35,013 bases of DNA, taken from positions 1 through 35,013 of the forward strand of contig JALSSX010000264.1 in the NCBI GenBank assembly GCA_026984055.1, read 5' to 3'. Under the pieces are notes generated by a model that searched no databases, was not told the origin of the DNA, and saw nothing but the letters and a program-made list of their open reading frames with translations. Made by a program: the position numbers and the translations under genes. This document shows, in pieces, positions 26,465-34,251 of this stretch (the first letter of the stretch is position 1; each line of letters starts with the position of its first letter). The DNA is from Sedimenticola sp. (GTDB lineage: Bacteria > Pseudomonadota > Gammaproteobacteria > Chromatiales > Chromatiaceae).

Positions 26465-26633
26465 TTAACAGGCCGTTGAAAAATGGCATTTTTCAACGGC
26501 CTGTGTGCGGTACAGGGACGTACCGCCATTTTCGATGACGGCAAGTCATTGAAAATGAAGGAACCGGGAAATCATATTTTCCAGTTCCGTAATTGAAAAA
26601 GTCCACGGAAGGACTTTTTCAATATCCTGCTAA
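26465..26633 (+). repeat. Hairpin repeat copy 7, intact 169-bp form
   Basis: Five hairpins as in copies 5 and 6, with a perfect H2 (GCGGTAC/GTACCGC). H5 loses a pair in its loop-proximal part (CCACGGAAGG) but keeps its stem. Boundaries are TTAA on the left and CTAA on the right; read on the minus strand the right one gives the TAG stop of the upstream cyclophilin gene. The minus-strand frame that is open in copies 5 and 6 is broken here by TGA in the H4 region, so a shared peptide is not what is conserved. Confidence 0.9.
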
Positions 26634-27226
26634 GAGCCGGCGTTCAACTGGCCGTGGCTATCGTTACCGAGCTTCTCGATGGATTCTATGACGATATCCT
26701 GTTCGGGCACGTTACGCATGCCTTGTTTGCTGGTGGTATGGACATCTGCGATCTTGTCCACGATATCCATGCCGTCGACGACCTTGCCGAAAACGGTATA
26801 GCCCCAGCCACGAAAGGATTTATCCTTGAAGTCCAGAAAATCATTGTCCACCAGATTGATGAAGAACTGCGCGGTGGCGGAATGCGGATCTGAAGTGCGT
26901 GCCATAGCGATGGTACCACGCCGGTTCTTCAAGCCGTTGTCAGCTTCGTTTGGTACCGGAGCATGCGTGGATTTACGCTCCAGGTCGGGGCCGTAGCCGC
27001 CGCCCTGAATCATGAATCCGCTGATCACGCGGTGGAATATCGTGCCGTCGTAAAAGCCTTCGTCCACATAGCGGAGGAAGTTCTTTACCGTTTCCGGCGC
27101 CTTGTCCGGATAAAGCTCCAGAGTCACGTCGCCAAGACGGGTTTTCATCAGTATATTGACCGGCGCGGCCAAGGCGCTGGCGGAGGCCAGGACGAGCAAC
27201 GAGAGCGAGACAAGGATGCGTTTCAT
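26630..27226 (-). CDS. ppiA: Periplasmic cyclophilin-type peptidyl-prolyl isomerase
   Basis: The 198-residue protein has a clear signal peptide (about 1-20, LVLASASALA-AP) followed by a cyclophilin domain very like the cytoplasmic one next door: [65 protein letters not shown]. It would catalyse proline isomerisation in the periplasm. The start at 27226 gives the signal peptide and has GGAG upstream; earlier codons would not. ppiA and ppiB look like a tandem duplication, now separated by a hairpin repeat. The gene symbol is assigned by location and signal peptide, not by proven orthology. Confidence 0.9.
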   Translation of the reverse strand: MKRILVSLSLLVLASASALAAPVNILMKTRLGDVTLELYPDKAPETVKNFLRYVDEGFYDGTIFHRVISGFMIQGGGYGPDLERKSTHAPVPNEADNGLKNRRGTIAMARTSDPHSATAQFFINLVDNDFLDFKDKSFRGWGYTVFGKVVDGMDIVDKIADVHTTSKQGMRNVPEQDIVIESIEKLGNDSHGQLNAGS

Positions 27227-27385
27227 TCGGTTCGACTCCGTGGTGAGGATGATGGCGTACATGATAACTCGGAATATTCATGCAGTGCGCAGTTCGAAAC
27301 CTGCTTGGCGTGAAAGCACGCGGTCGGTTGTCTGTGACCCGTCGGCGGAACGCCGTGGATACGCCCTTGTGGGCTTGGCCTTGGC

Positions 27386-27503
27386 CTAACAGGATGTTGA
27401 AAAAGTCCTTCCATGGACTTTTTCAACGACGGAACCGGAAAATGCGATTTCCCTGTACCGCACACAGTCCGTTGAAAAATGCTATTTTTCAACGGACTGC
27501 TAA
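27386..27503 (-). repeat. Hairpin repeat copy 8, internally deleted 118-bp form
   Basis: Read left to right: a perfect H5, half of H4, half of H2, and a perfect H1 (CAGTCCGTTGAAAAAT with ATTTTTCAACGGACTG). H1 carries a compensatory change (CAGT/ACTG instead of CAGG/CCTG). H3 is missing. Both boundaries are CTAA. The bases after the right boundary match those after copy 4. Confidence 0.88.
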
Positions 27504-27828
27504 CCCGGATTTCTCACCAGTTGATGTTTCTCCATCATAAGAGTTGGTGTATTGCCGAAGCCAGCCGAACTCGCCACAAGAAATTCCATGATTTTCTTGC
27601 GGCCATCCGCTCGGCATGGTTATAGTCGTGTTAACAGGCTCCAATCAATTTGGAGTATCGTACGATTGTGTTGCTGGCAAGCTGCGAGGAGGCCGTGGGG
27701 CCGCTCCGCGCAACGACGAGCGCCACCAGGGACCTCAGTACGCGTGCAATGATTCCAAGGTTTGGCTGGCCATCAGGATGAATCCGGTTACCGGGATGGA
27801 TCGATCGACGACTCAAGAGGGTTCGCGC
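27504..27828. other. Intergenic stretch upstream of oleate hydratase gene
   Basis: The oleate hydratase frame stays open back to 27616, but that part (rich in Gly/Arg) lacks family character. TTAACAGGCTCC at 27633 resembles the end of a hairpin repeat but lacks any stem. No other feature is seen. Confidence 0.4.
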
Positions 27829-29433
27829 ATGTCACATCATTCACAGGACAAGGATTTTTCCCAAACCAAGGTCTATCTGGTTGGCGGCGGTATCGCGTCG
27901 CTGGCCAGCGCGGTCTATCTGATACTGGAGGCTGGGGTTCCCGGCGCGAACATTCATGTCATGGAGCAGGAGGATATTTCCGGTGGTGCTCTCGATGGCT
28001 CGGGCGAGGAGGGCAGTGGTTACCTGATTCGCGGTGGCCGGATGCATGAGAAGCACTATGTTTGTTACTGGGATCTGTTGTCGCGGATTCCCTCGCTGGA
28101 GGATCCAAGACAAACGGTTGCGGAGGAAACTTTTGCTTTCAACAAACTGTATGTGTCCGATGCCAAGGCCCGCTTGTTGCGGGCGGGGGAGAAACTCGAC
28201 AACAGCTCGTTGGGCCTGAGCAAGAAGGATCAGGTCGACATGCTGCGGCTTTGGTTCCACCCCGAGGGCGCGCTCGACGAAATGCGCATCGAGGACTGGT
28301 TCTCGGCGGATTTCTTCCACAGCAACTTTTGGCTGCTGTGGACGACGATGTTTGCCTTCCAGAAGTGGAGTAGCCTGGCGGAGATGCGCCGTTACTTCAT
28401 CCGCTTTATCCATCTGCTGCCCGGATTTCACCACCTCGGCGGTATTCTTCGCACGAAATACAATCAATACGACTCGGTCGTGCGACCGCTGGAGACCTGG
28501 TTGCGGGGGCGGGGCGTCCAGTTCGACATGCGCCATCAGGTGATCAATATCGAGTTTGATCTTGCGGCCGATCAGAAGACCGCGCGGGTGATCCACTATC
28601 GCACATCAGAAAGTGAACATCAGATCATGTTGAGTGACGAGGATTTCGTCTTCATCACCAACGGTTCCATCGTCGAGAACAGCGATGTCGGCTCGATGGA
28701 CAGGGCGCCGGTGTTGAAGGGCAAGGCCGGTTCGGGGGCCTGGCAGCTTTGGGAACGCATTGCCGCGCAACACCCGGATTTCGGTAATCCAGAGGTATTC
28801 TGCGACTATATCGACCTGCAGAAATGGGAATCCTTCACTGTAACGCTGAAGGATCCGACGTTCTTCGAGTACATGGAATCTTTCACCGGCAATGTCGCTG
28901 GAACTGGCGGTCTGGTGACGATGACGGATTCGAACTGGTTGATGTCGGTGGTGCTTGCGGCACAGCCACATTTCGCCAATCAGCCTGAGGATGTCAACGT
29001 TTTCTGGGGATATGGTCTGTATCCGGATCGCGAAGGCAACCGGGTGAAGAAAAAGATGTCGGTATGCAGCGGTAGCGAGATCCTGGAGGAACTCTTTCAT
29101 CACCTGAGGATCACCGGGCTGATGCGGCCGGTGCTGGAAGCCGGAAAAGCAAATTGTCTACCGGTGATGATGCCGTTCATCGACAGCCTGTTCATGCCGC
29201 GTAAACGTGGCGATCGGCCGAAGGTCATCCCAGAAGATGCGACCAATTTCGCTTTTCTGGGACAGTTCGCGGAGTTGCCGCACGATTGCGTGTTTACCGT
29301 CGAGTATTCCGTGCGTTGTGCTCAAACCGCGGTTTATGCCCTATGTGATCTGGACAAGGAACCCAATCCGATCTATCAGGGGCATCATGACCCCCAGGTA
29401 CTCATGAAAGCCGTCGCTGCCTTGGCGCGTTAG
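27829..29433 (+). CDS. Oleate hydratase (MCRA) family protein
   Basis: The 534-residue FAD enzyme of the oleate hydratase/67-kDa myosin-crossreactive-antigen family adds water to cis double bonds of free fatty acids, giving 10-hydroxy acids. An N-terminal Rossmann motif (VYLVGGGIASLASAVYLI) is followed by SGGALDGSG, SGYLIRGGRMHEKHYVCYWDLLSRIPSL, and a C-terminal NFAFLGQFAELPHDCVFTVEYSVRCAQTAVY. All are hallmark blocks of the family. ATG 27829 is chosen because AAGAGG precedes it; ATG 27778 is possible. The TAG stop (29431-29433) is the boundary of a hairpin repeat. The neighbouring TetR-RND-outer membrane genes suggest a lipid-related context. Confidence 0.9.
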   Translation: MSHHSQDKDFSQTKVYLVGGGIASLASAVYLILEAGVPGANIHVMEQEDISGGALDGSGEEGSGYLIRGGRMHEKHYVCYWDLLSRIPSLEDPRQTVAEETFAFNKLYVSDAKARLLRAGEKLDNSSLGLSKKDQVDMLRLWFHPEGALDEMRIEDWFSADFFHSNFWLLWTTMFAFQKWSSLAEMRRYFIRFIHLLPGFHHLGGILRTKYNQYDSVVRPLETWLRGRGVQFDMRHQVINIEFDLAADQKTARVIHYRTSESEHQIMLSDEDFVFITNGSIVENSDVGSMDRAPVLKGKAGSGAWQLWERIAAQHPDFGNPEVFCDYIDLQKWESFTVTLKDPTFFEYMESFTGNVAGTGGLVTMTDSNWLMSVVLAAQPHFANQPEDVNVFWGYGLYPDREGNRVKKKMSVCSGSEILEELFHHLRITGLMRPVLEAGKANCLPVMMPFIDSLFMPRKRGDRPKVIPEDATNFAFLGQFAELPHDCVFTVEYSVRCAQTAVYALCDLDKEPNPIYQGHHDPQVLMKAVAALAR

Positions 29434-29511
29434 CAGGCTGTTGAAAAATGGCGTGTTTCAACGGCCTGTGTGCGGTACAGGGATGTACCGCTATTTTCAA
29501 CATCCTGCTAG
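29430..29511 (+). repeat. Hairpin repeat copy 9, short 82-bp form
   Basis: H1 (CAGGCTGTTGAAA with TTTCAACGGCCTG, one T-G wobble) and H2 (GCGGTAC/GTACCGC, loop AGGGAT) are followed directly by the outer end TTTTCAACATCCTG. H3, H4 and the inner arm of H5 are deleted. The left boundary TTAG holds the oleate hydratase stop codon; the right boundary is CTAG. Confidence 0.88.
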
Positions 29512-29646
29512 CCAGGGACTCAGTAGTAACAGGCCAGCCAAGCGTCGGAATGATTGCTTGCGCATTACAATCCGATGTTTGGCCGGCCGTGACGATATCC
29601 TGGGGCTCATTCCGCCACATTTGTCGAATCAAGGGTTTGCCTCTCA

Positions 29647-29811
29647 TCATTTTGTATCATCCTTGTGGTGCGGATGATAGGGATAGCGGGCCGAGTGTTT
29701 GAACAGACGACCGCAGTCGCAGGGAACGAGGTCGGCCCACTTCAATAGAAACAGGCCGCCGATTACGCCAGCAGTCAACAGAAAGCCGATCGTCATGGAA
29801 TCGAAGTACAT
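29647..29811 (-). CDS. 54-residue single-helix membrane protein
   Basis: The frame starts at ATG 29811, with AAGGAG six bases upstream; another ATG at 29817 abuts the ribosome site too closely. The product has one hydrophobic helix (about 6-24, MTIGFLLTAGVIGGLFLL), then WADLVPCDCG with a Cys-x-Cys pair, and a His-rich tail (YPYHPHHKDD). A -10-like TATACT lies upstream together with a palindromic motif shared with the RND promoter. The good ribosome site, clean hydrophobic segment and promoter make it a likely real small gene. The Cys/His content might bind metal; the function is unknown. Confidence 0.6.
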   Translation of the reverse strand: MYFDSMTIGFLLTAGVIGGLFLLKWADLVPCDCGRLFKHSARYPYHPHHKDDTK

Positions 29812-29832
29812 GTTCATCTCCTTACTTTAGAA

Positions 29833-29849
29833 TTACAGTATATTAGTAA
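29833..29849 (-). promoter_or_regulatory. Candidate operator/promoter for small membrane protein gene
   Basis: TTAC-N9-GTAA (29833-29849) is an interrupted palindrome. On the minus strand it reads GATGTTACTAATATACT, which contains a -10-like TATACT and the block GATGTTACT also found at 31107-31115 upstream of the RND gene. It may be a site for the TetR protein encoded at 30476. Confidence 0.4.
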
Positions 29850-30108
29850 CATCTAAAATATAATCTATCCATGAAATATTTTTATCGTAACTAGACATTG
29901 ATTTCCTGGTGTAATGTTTATGGAAGTTACCTGCGTTTCCGTTGCGGGATGCTTGATTGCAGGTGATTGCGATTCTCGATTTCTGACAATTCAACGCTTG
30001 TGTCATGGCGATATCCCGTACATACTGATCGGTATGTCGTTATATTCCAACTGCTGTTTGCTCGTGGCGTACCGTCGTAATCCGCCGTTTGGCTTGGTAA
30101 TGAGGATT
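29850..30108. other. Intergenic stretch without recognisable gene
   Basis: The first part (29850-29900) is AT-rich. An open frame runs through 29914-30483 on the plus strand, but without a ribosome site or any family features. Together with 30247-30475 this is non-coding as far as I can tell, apart from repeat copy B. Confidence 0.5.
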
Positions 30109-30246
30109 GCCGGGTCAATCGTGGCGCAAGGGCGTCTCAGCATCGACAATGTCCGATGTAAGCCATTGTCGGTCAAGAGATTCGGCGTAATATCACCAAC
30201 TGACGAGGGCACGCCGTCAACAGGTCGGGATGGCCTGTTCGATTGC
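30109..30246 (+). repeat. Dispersed repeat family 2, copy B
   Basis: The partner of 14490-14627 (reverse strand): an ungapped 138-bp match of about two-thirds identity by hand count. Weaker similarity extends some 18 bases further upstream of both copies (CTGGCAACACAGTTT against TTGGTAATGAGGATT). Located between the small membrane gene and tetR. Confidence 0.7.
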
Positions 30247-30475
30247 TTGGCTCGCTTTCGTGACGGGAACGATACTCCCGCTGTCGTGAAGATCGACCGT
30301 CGTTCGGCCGTGGAGTGTCCGAGGCAGGGTGCGGGAAATGCTCCCGGCATTGCCAGCATTCCCCACTTCCCCCTGGGTTATGCCAGGGCCTACAGGGATG
30401 TATTCGCGATGCTCTCGCAGACCAAGCACAGACAGCCGACAGGCGACTTTCACGCTAATGGTCGTGGTGACCTGG

Positions 30476-31108
30476 ATGGCTGATATCGCTTCATTGGTCT
30501 CTCGTGGCACGGACCCGGATGCAACCCGGCGTTTGCTGTTGCAGGCTGCTTATGCCGAGATTCTCCGTCATGGTTATCAGGCAGCCAGTCTTACCCGGAT
30601 TCTGCAAGACACTGGTTTGACCAAGGGCGCGCTCTACCATCATTTCGACAATAAGCGGGCGCTGGGTTTTGCCGTTATCGATGAGGTTATCGCTCCAATG
30701 GTCCATCGATATTGGATAGCGCCACTGGCGCGTCACGATGGCGACCCGATCGGCAGTATCAGCGAATGTATTGGTATGGCGGCAGGGCGCATCGATGACG
30801 AGACACTGCGACTCGGTTGCCCGCTGAACAATCTGGCTCAAGAGATGTCGCCGATCGACGAAGGCTTTCGCCAGCGGATTGGCGCTGTGTTCGCGCAGTG
30901 GCGCTTGGCTTTGGCCAATGCGCTGGAACAAGGGGTTGCTGACGGCGTGGTCGTGGCGAATATCGATCCGGAGGCGGTTTCGATCTTTCTGGTCGCGGCA
31001 TTGGAAGGTTGTCTTGGCATGGCGAAGACGACGCAAGACCGGGACATGTTGCTGGCGTGCGGTTCGGGTATCCTGGATTATCTGGAGAGATTACGCATTA
31101 ATTCATGA
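30476..31108 (+). CDS. TetR/AcrR-family transcriptional regulator
   Basis: The 210-residue protein has an N-terminal TetR helix-turn-helix (about 17-63): ATRRLLLQAAYAEILRHGY, then SLTRILQDTGLTKGALYHHFDNKRAL. The C-terminal part (about 64-210) is the ligand-binding and dimer domain; it resembles the TetR_C group with GCPLNNLAQEMS, as in regulators sensing aromatic or lipid-like effectors. The start at ATG 30476 has only GGTGACC upstream, a weak ribosome site. The RND exporter begins 49 bp after its stop, with a separate promoter and a palindromic motif in between, so it most likely represses or controls that exporter. Confidence 0.88.
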   Translation: MADIASLVSRGTDPDATRRLLLQAAYAEILRHGYQAASLTRILQDTGLTKGALYHHFDNKRALGFAVIDEVIAPMVHRYWIAPLARHDGDPIGSISECIGMAAGRIDDETLRLGCPLNNLAQEMSPIDEGFRQRIGAVFAQWRLALANALEQGVADGVVVANIDPEAVSIFLVAALEGCLGMAKTTQDRDMLLACGSGILDYLERLRINS

Positions 31109-31130
31109 TGTTACTGATGTAATCTATAGT
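31102..31130 (+). promoter_or_regulatory. Promoter and candidate TetR operator for RND exporter operon
   Basis: TATAGT (31125-31130, 5 of 6 to the -10 consensus) lies 17 bp after a weak -35 TTCATG (31102-31107). The spacer carries the palindrome TTAC-TGAT-GTAA (31111-31122), where a TetR dimer would block polymerase. The block GATGTTACT recurs at the small-gene promoter near 29845. GGAG boxes precede the RND start. Confidence 0.5.
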
Positions 31131-31157
31131 CAATAATAAATTTGGAGTTGGAGTCTT

Positions 31158-33449
31158 ATGCCTCTTGAACCGTTGTTCGTGGCGATAATCAAACGTCCCT
31201 GGTTGACGCTTGCCTTAGTACTAATCCTGGTTGCCGCCGCAGGGAGCGGGGTTCGGAAGCTCGCGTTCAAAAACGATTACAGGATGTTCTTCAGTCAGGA
31301 CAACCCTCAGTTGCAGGCATTCGAAGCGTTACAAAACACCTACACAAAGAACGATAACATATTGTTTGTATTGTCTCCGAAGAATGGTGATATGTTCACA
31401 CGTGAGAACCTCGCGGCGGTGGAGTGGTTGACCAAGAAGGCTTGGCAGATCCCGTACTCGATCCGTGTGGATTCCATCAGTAACTTTCAGCATACACGCG
31501 CGGAGGGGGATGATCTGATCGTCGAGGATCTGGTCGAAAAGGCGCCGACGCTGATGGATACGCAACTCGCGGAGAAGAAACGCATCGCGGTCAATGAACC
31601 CTTGCTGCGTAATCGTCTGGTTTCCCCGGATGGTGCTTATTCTGGTGTCAATGTCACTATCCAGTTACAGGAAAAAAAGCCGACCGAGGTATTGGAGGCG
31701 GCGGCCTACGCACGTGATTTGGCCAGGCAACTGACTGAGAAGTTCCCGAACATCGATGTCTACTTGACCGGCATGGTCATCATGAACAATGCTTTTCCGG
31801 ACGCGTCGCGACAGGATATGAAAACACTCTATCCGGCGATGTTTCTGTTGATCCTGGTATTGATCGGCCTGATGCTGCGTTCCATACCCGGCACCCTGAC
31901 CACCGGCTTGGTCATCCTGATGACCATTGTGGCAACCCTGGGTCTGACCGGTTGGGTCGGTATCAAGCTGTCGCCGCCGACGACCAGCGTGCCAGTGGTC
32001 ATCATGACATTGGCGGTAGCCGATTGCGTGCACTTGCTGACGACATTTCTTCAGGGAATGCGCAAAGGTATGGACCGGGCAACCGCGATGATGGAGTCGA
32101 TGCGTATCAATCTGGGGCCGGTCTTCCTGACCTCGATCACCACGGCGGTCGGTTTCATGAGCTTGAACTTTAGCGATGCGCCACCGTTTCGTGACCTTGG
32201 GAATATGGCGGCAACCGGCGTGGTCATCGCCTTTTTCCTCTCGATCATACTGCTGCCCGCGATGATGCAGATTCTGCCAATCAGGGCGACGGTTGGCGAA
32301 ACCAATGGCAGTCGTACCATGGAAAGACTTGCCGATTTTGTCATTCGGAACCGGATTCGCCTGTTGTGGGGCATGGGGTTTCTGGTATTTGGCTTGGCCG
32401 CGATGATTCCGCGCAATGAACTGAACGATCAGTTCGTCGCCTATTTCGATAAAAGCATCGCATTTCGCACCGATACCGATTTTGCCACCGAACATCTGAC
32501 CGGTATCTACTTGATAGAGTATTCCTTGCCGGCGAAAGAAGCAGGGGGCATTGCCGATCCCGAGTATCTGCGTTATCTGGCCGCGTTCGCGGAATGGTAT
32601 CGTCAGCAGCCGGAAACCCTGCATGTGAACACGCTGTCGGATACGATGAAACGCTTGAACAAGAATCTGCATGGCGATGAGGAAAGCTGGTACCGTTTGC
32701 CGGATCAGCGCGATCTGTCGGCGCAGTACCTGCTGCTGTACGAGTTTTCGTTGCCTTTTGGCCTGGATCTGAACAACCAGATCAACGTGGATAAATCCGC
32801 GACTCGAATGAGTGTGACCTTACGTACCTTGACGACGAAGCAGTTGCTGAGCCTCGAGCAGCGCGCCCAGCGATGGATGAAGTCGAACCTGCCGGACTAC
32901 ATGCAGACGGTGGGTTCGAGCCCCACCATGATGTTTGCGCACATCGGTTCACGGAATATCCGGACGATGCTGATGGGCACCACGGTCGCGTTGGTCCTGA
33001 TCAGTTTCATCCTGATCGTGGCCTTGCGTTCATTGCGTTTGGGGCTGCTAAGCCTGTTGCCCAACCTGGTTCCCATTACCATGGCCTTTGGTCTGTGGGG
33101 CATATTCAATGGCCAGATCGGCTTGGCGTTGTCCATTGTTTCGGGTATGACGCTGGGTATCGTCGTGGACGATACCGTCCATTTTCTGAGTAAATATCTG
33201 CGTGCGCGTCGCGAGCAGGGGCTGGATACGCAACAGGCCGTGCGCTATGCATTCAAGACTGTCGGGACCGCGCTGTGGGTGACATCGGTGGTACTGGTGC
33301 TGGGGTTCGCCGTGTTGGCGTTCTCGCACTTCCAATTGAATGCGGGCATGGGCCTGCTGACAGCCATCACCATTGCTTGCGCGTTGTTGGCGGATTTTTT
33401 CTTTCTGCCGCCATTGTTGATTAAGTTTGGAGATTCGAAACATGTTTAG
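31158..33449 (+). CDS. MMPL/RND-superfamily exporter
   Basis: The 763-residue inner-membrane protein has the duplicated RND plan: helix 1 (about 15-31), a periplasmic domain, five helices (about 223-375), then a second half with a helix near 397-415, a second periplasmic domain and five helices (about 630-755). SSD-like blocks with intramembrane acids occur in each half: VVIMTLAVADCVHLLTTFL and SGMTLGIVVDDTVHFLSKYL. This is the COG1033/HpnN-like class, which moves lipids or other hydrophobic compounds toward the outer membrane. It overlaps the next gene by 8 bp and is preceded by a tetR gene. No membrane fusion protein is encoded nearby, unlike AcrAB-type pumps. Confidence 0.9.
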   Translation: MPLEPLFVAIIKRPWLTLALVLILVAAAGSGVRKLAFKNDYRMFFSQDNPQLQAFEALQNTYTKNDNILFVLSPKNGDMFTRENLAAVEWLTKKAWQIPYSIRVDSISNFQHTRAEGDDLIVEDLVEKAPTLMDTQLAEKKRIAVNEPLLRNRLVSPDGAYSGVNVTIQLQEKKPTEVLEAAAYARDLARQLTEKFPNIDVYLTGMVIMNNAFPDASRQDMKTLYPAMFLLILVLIGLMLRSIPGTLTTGLVILMTIVATLGLTGWVGIKLSPPTTSVPVVIMTLAVADCVHLLTTFLQGMRKGMDRATAMMESMRINLGPVFLTSITTAVGFMSLNFSDAPPFRDLGNMAATGVVIAFFLSIILLPAMMQILPIRATVGETNGSRTMERLADFVIRNRIRLLWGMGFLVFGLAAMIPRNELNDQFVAYFDKSIAFRTDTDFATEHLTGIYLIEYSLPAKEAGGIADPEYLRYLAAFAEWYRQQPETLHVNTLSDTMKRLNKNLHGDEESWYRLPDQRDLSAQYLLLYEFSLPFGLDLNNQINVDKSATRMSVTLRTLTTKQLLSLEQRAQRWMKSNLPDYMQTVGSSPTMMFAHIGSRNIRTMLMGTTVALVLISFILIVALRSLRLGLLSLLPNLVPITMAFGLWGIFNGQIGLALSIVSGMTLGIVVDDTVHFLSKYLRARREQGLDTQQAVRYAFKTVGTALWVTSVVLVLGFAVLAFSHFQLNAGMGLLTAITIACALLADFFFLPPLLIKFGDSKHV

Positions 33450-34248
33450 TCGTCACCTATACCGGCCCAGCCTTGGCCTGCTGGTGCTGCTGTCGCTTGT
33501 AGCGCGGCCACTGACCGCTGTTGCCCTGGATGCCTCGGAACGTGGCCTGGAAATTGCCCGAGAGGTCGATAAACGAGATACCGGCTGGCACGATCTAAAG
33601 GCGGAAATGACCATGCTGTTGAGGAACCGACAAGGGCAAACCAGTTTACGCGAGATGCGTTCCCGCTCTCTCGAAGTACCTGACGATGGTGATAAGACAC
33701 TGATCATTTTTGACAGGCCGCGTGATGTCAAGGGTACCGCGCTACTGACCTGGTCTCACAAATCCGGCCAGGATGACCAGTGGTTGTATCTGCCGGCATT
33801 GAAGCGAGTCAAGCGGATCTCCTCGAAGAACAAATCCGGTCCGTTCATGGGCAGCGAGTTCGCCTATGAGGATCTGGCCTCCCAGGAGGTTGAGAAATAT
33901 ACCTATCGATATATTGGTGAGGACGATCTGGGCGGCATGCCGGTGTACGTCAATGAGCGGGATCCGGTGGATCCGAACTCGGGTTATACCCGGCAGCGGG
34001 TTTTGATCGACAAGGCACGCTTCATCCCGCTGAAGATCGACTTCTACGATCGCAAGAATGAATTGCTGAAAACACTGGAACTGCGTGGCTACAAGCAATA
34101 TCTTGGAAAATACTGGCGACCGGACGAGATGTTCATGCAAAACCATCAGACCGGTAAGAGCACATTGCTTACATGGAAATCCTATGCCTTTCAACAGGGT
34201 TTGGGCGACCGTGATTTCACACGCAACAGTCTTAAGCGAGCGAAATAA
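33442..34248 (+). CDS. Outer-membrane lipoprotein-sorting-type (LolA-like) protein
   Basis: The 268-residue precursor has a signal peptide (about 1-28) and a LolA/LolB-like beta-sheet domain known from proteins encoded next to MMPL exporters. Recognisable blocks are FDRPRDVKGTALLTW, DDQWLYLPALKRVKRISSKNKSGPFMGSEFAYEDL and a final SYAFQQGLGDRDFTRNSLKR. The fold has a hydrophobic cavity suited to carrying lipids across the periplasm. The start is ATG 33442 with GGAG at 33429; it overlaps the exporter end by 8 bp, so translation is probably coupled. It most likely works with the exporter and the barrel protein downstream. The cargo is unknown. Confidence 0.87.
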   Translation: MFSRHLYRPSLGLLVLLSLVARPLTAVALDASERGLEIAREVDKRDTGWHDLKAEMTMLLRNRQGQTSLREMRSRSLEVPDDGDKTLIIFDRPRDVKGTALLTWSHKSGQDDQWLYLPALKRVKRISSKNKSGPFMGSEFAYEDLASQEVEKYTYRYIGEDDLGGMPVYVNERDPVDPNSGYTRQRVLIDKARFIPLKIDFYDRKNELLKTLELRGYKQYLGKYWRPDEMFMQNHQTGKSTLLTWKSYAFQQGLGDRDFTRNSLKRAK

Positions 34249-34251
34249 CAC

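Noticed and set aside
29914-30483. 189-residue plus-strand open frame including repeat copy B
   Set aside because: No ribosome site, mixed low-information composition, and its only similarity is to the repeat at 14490-14627.
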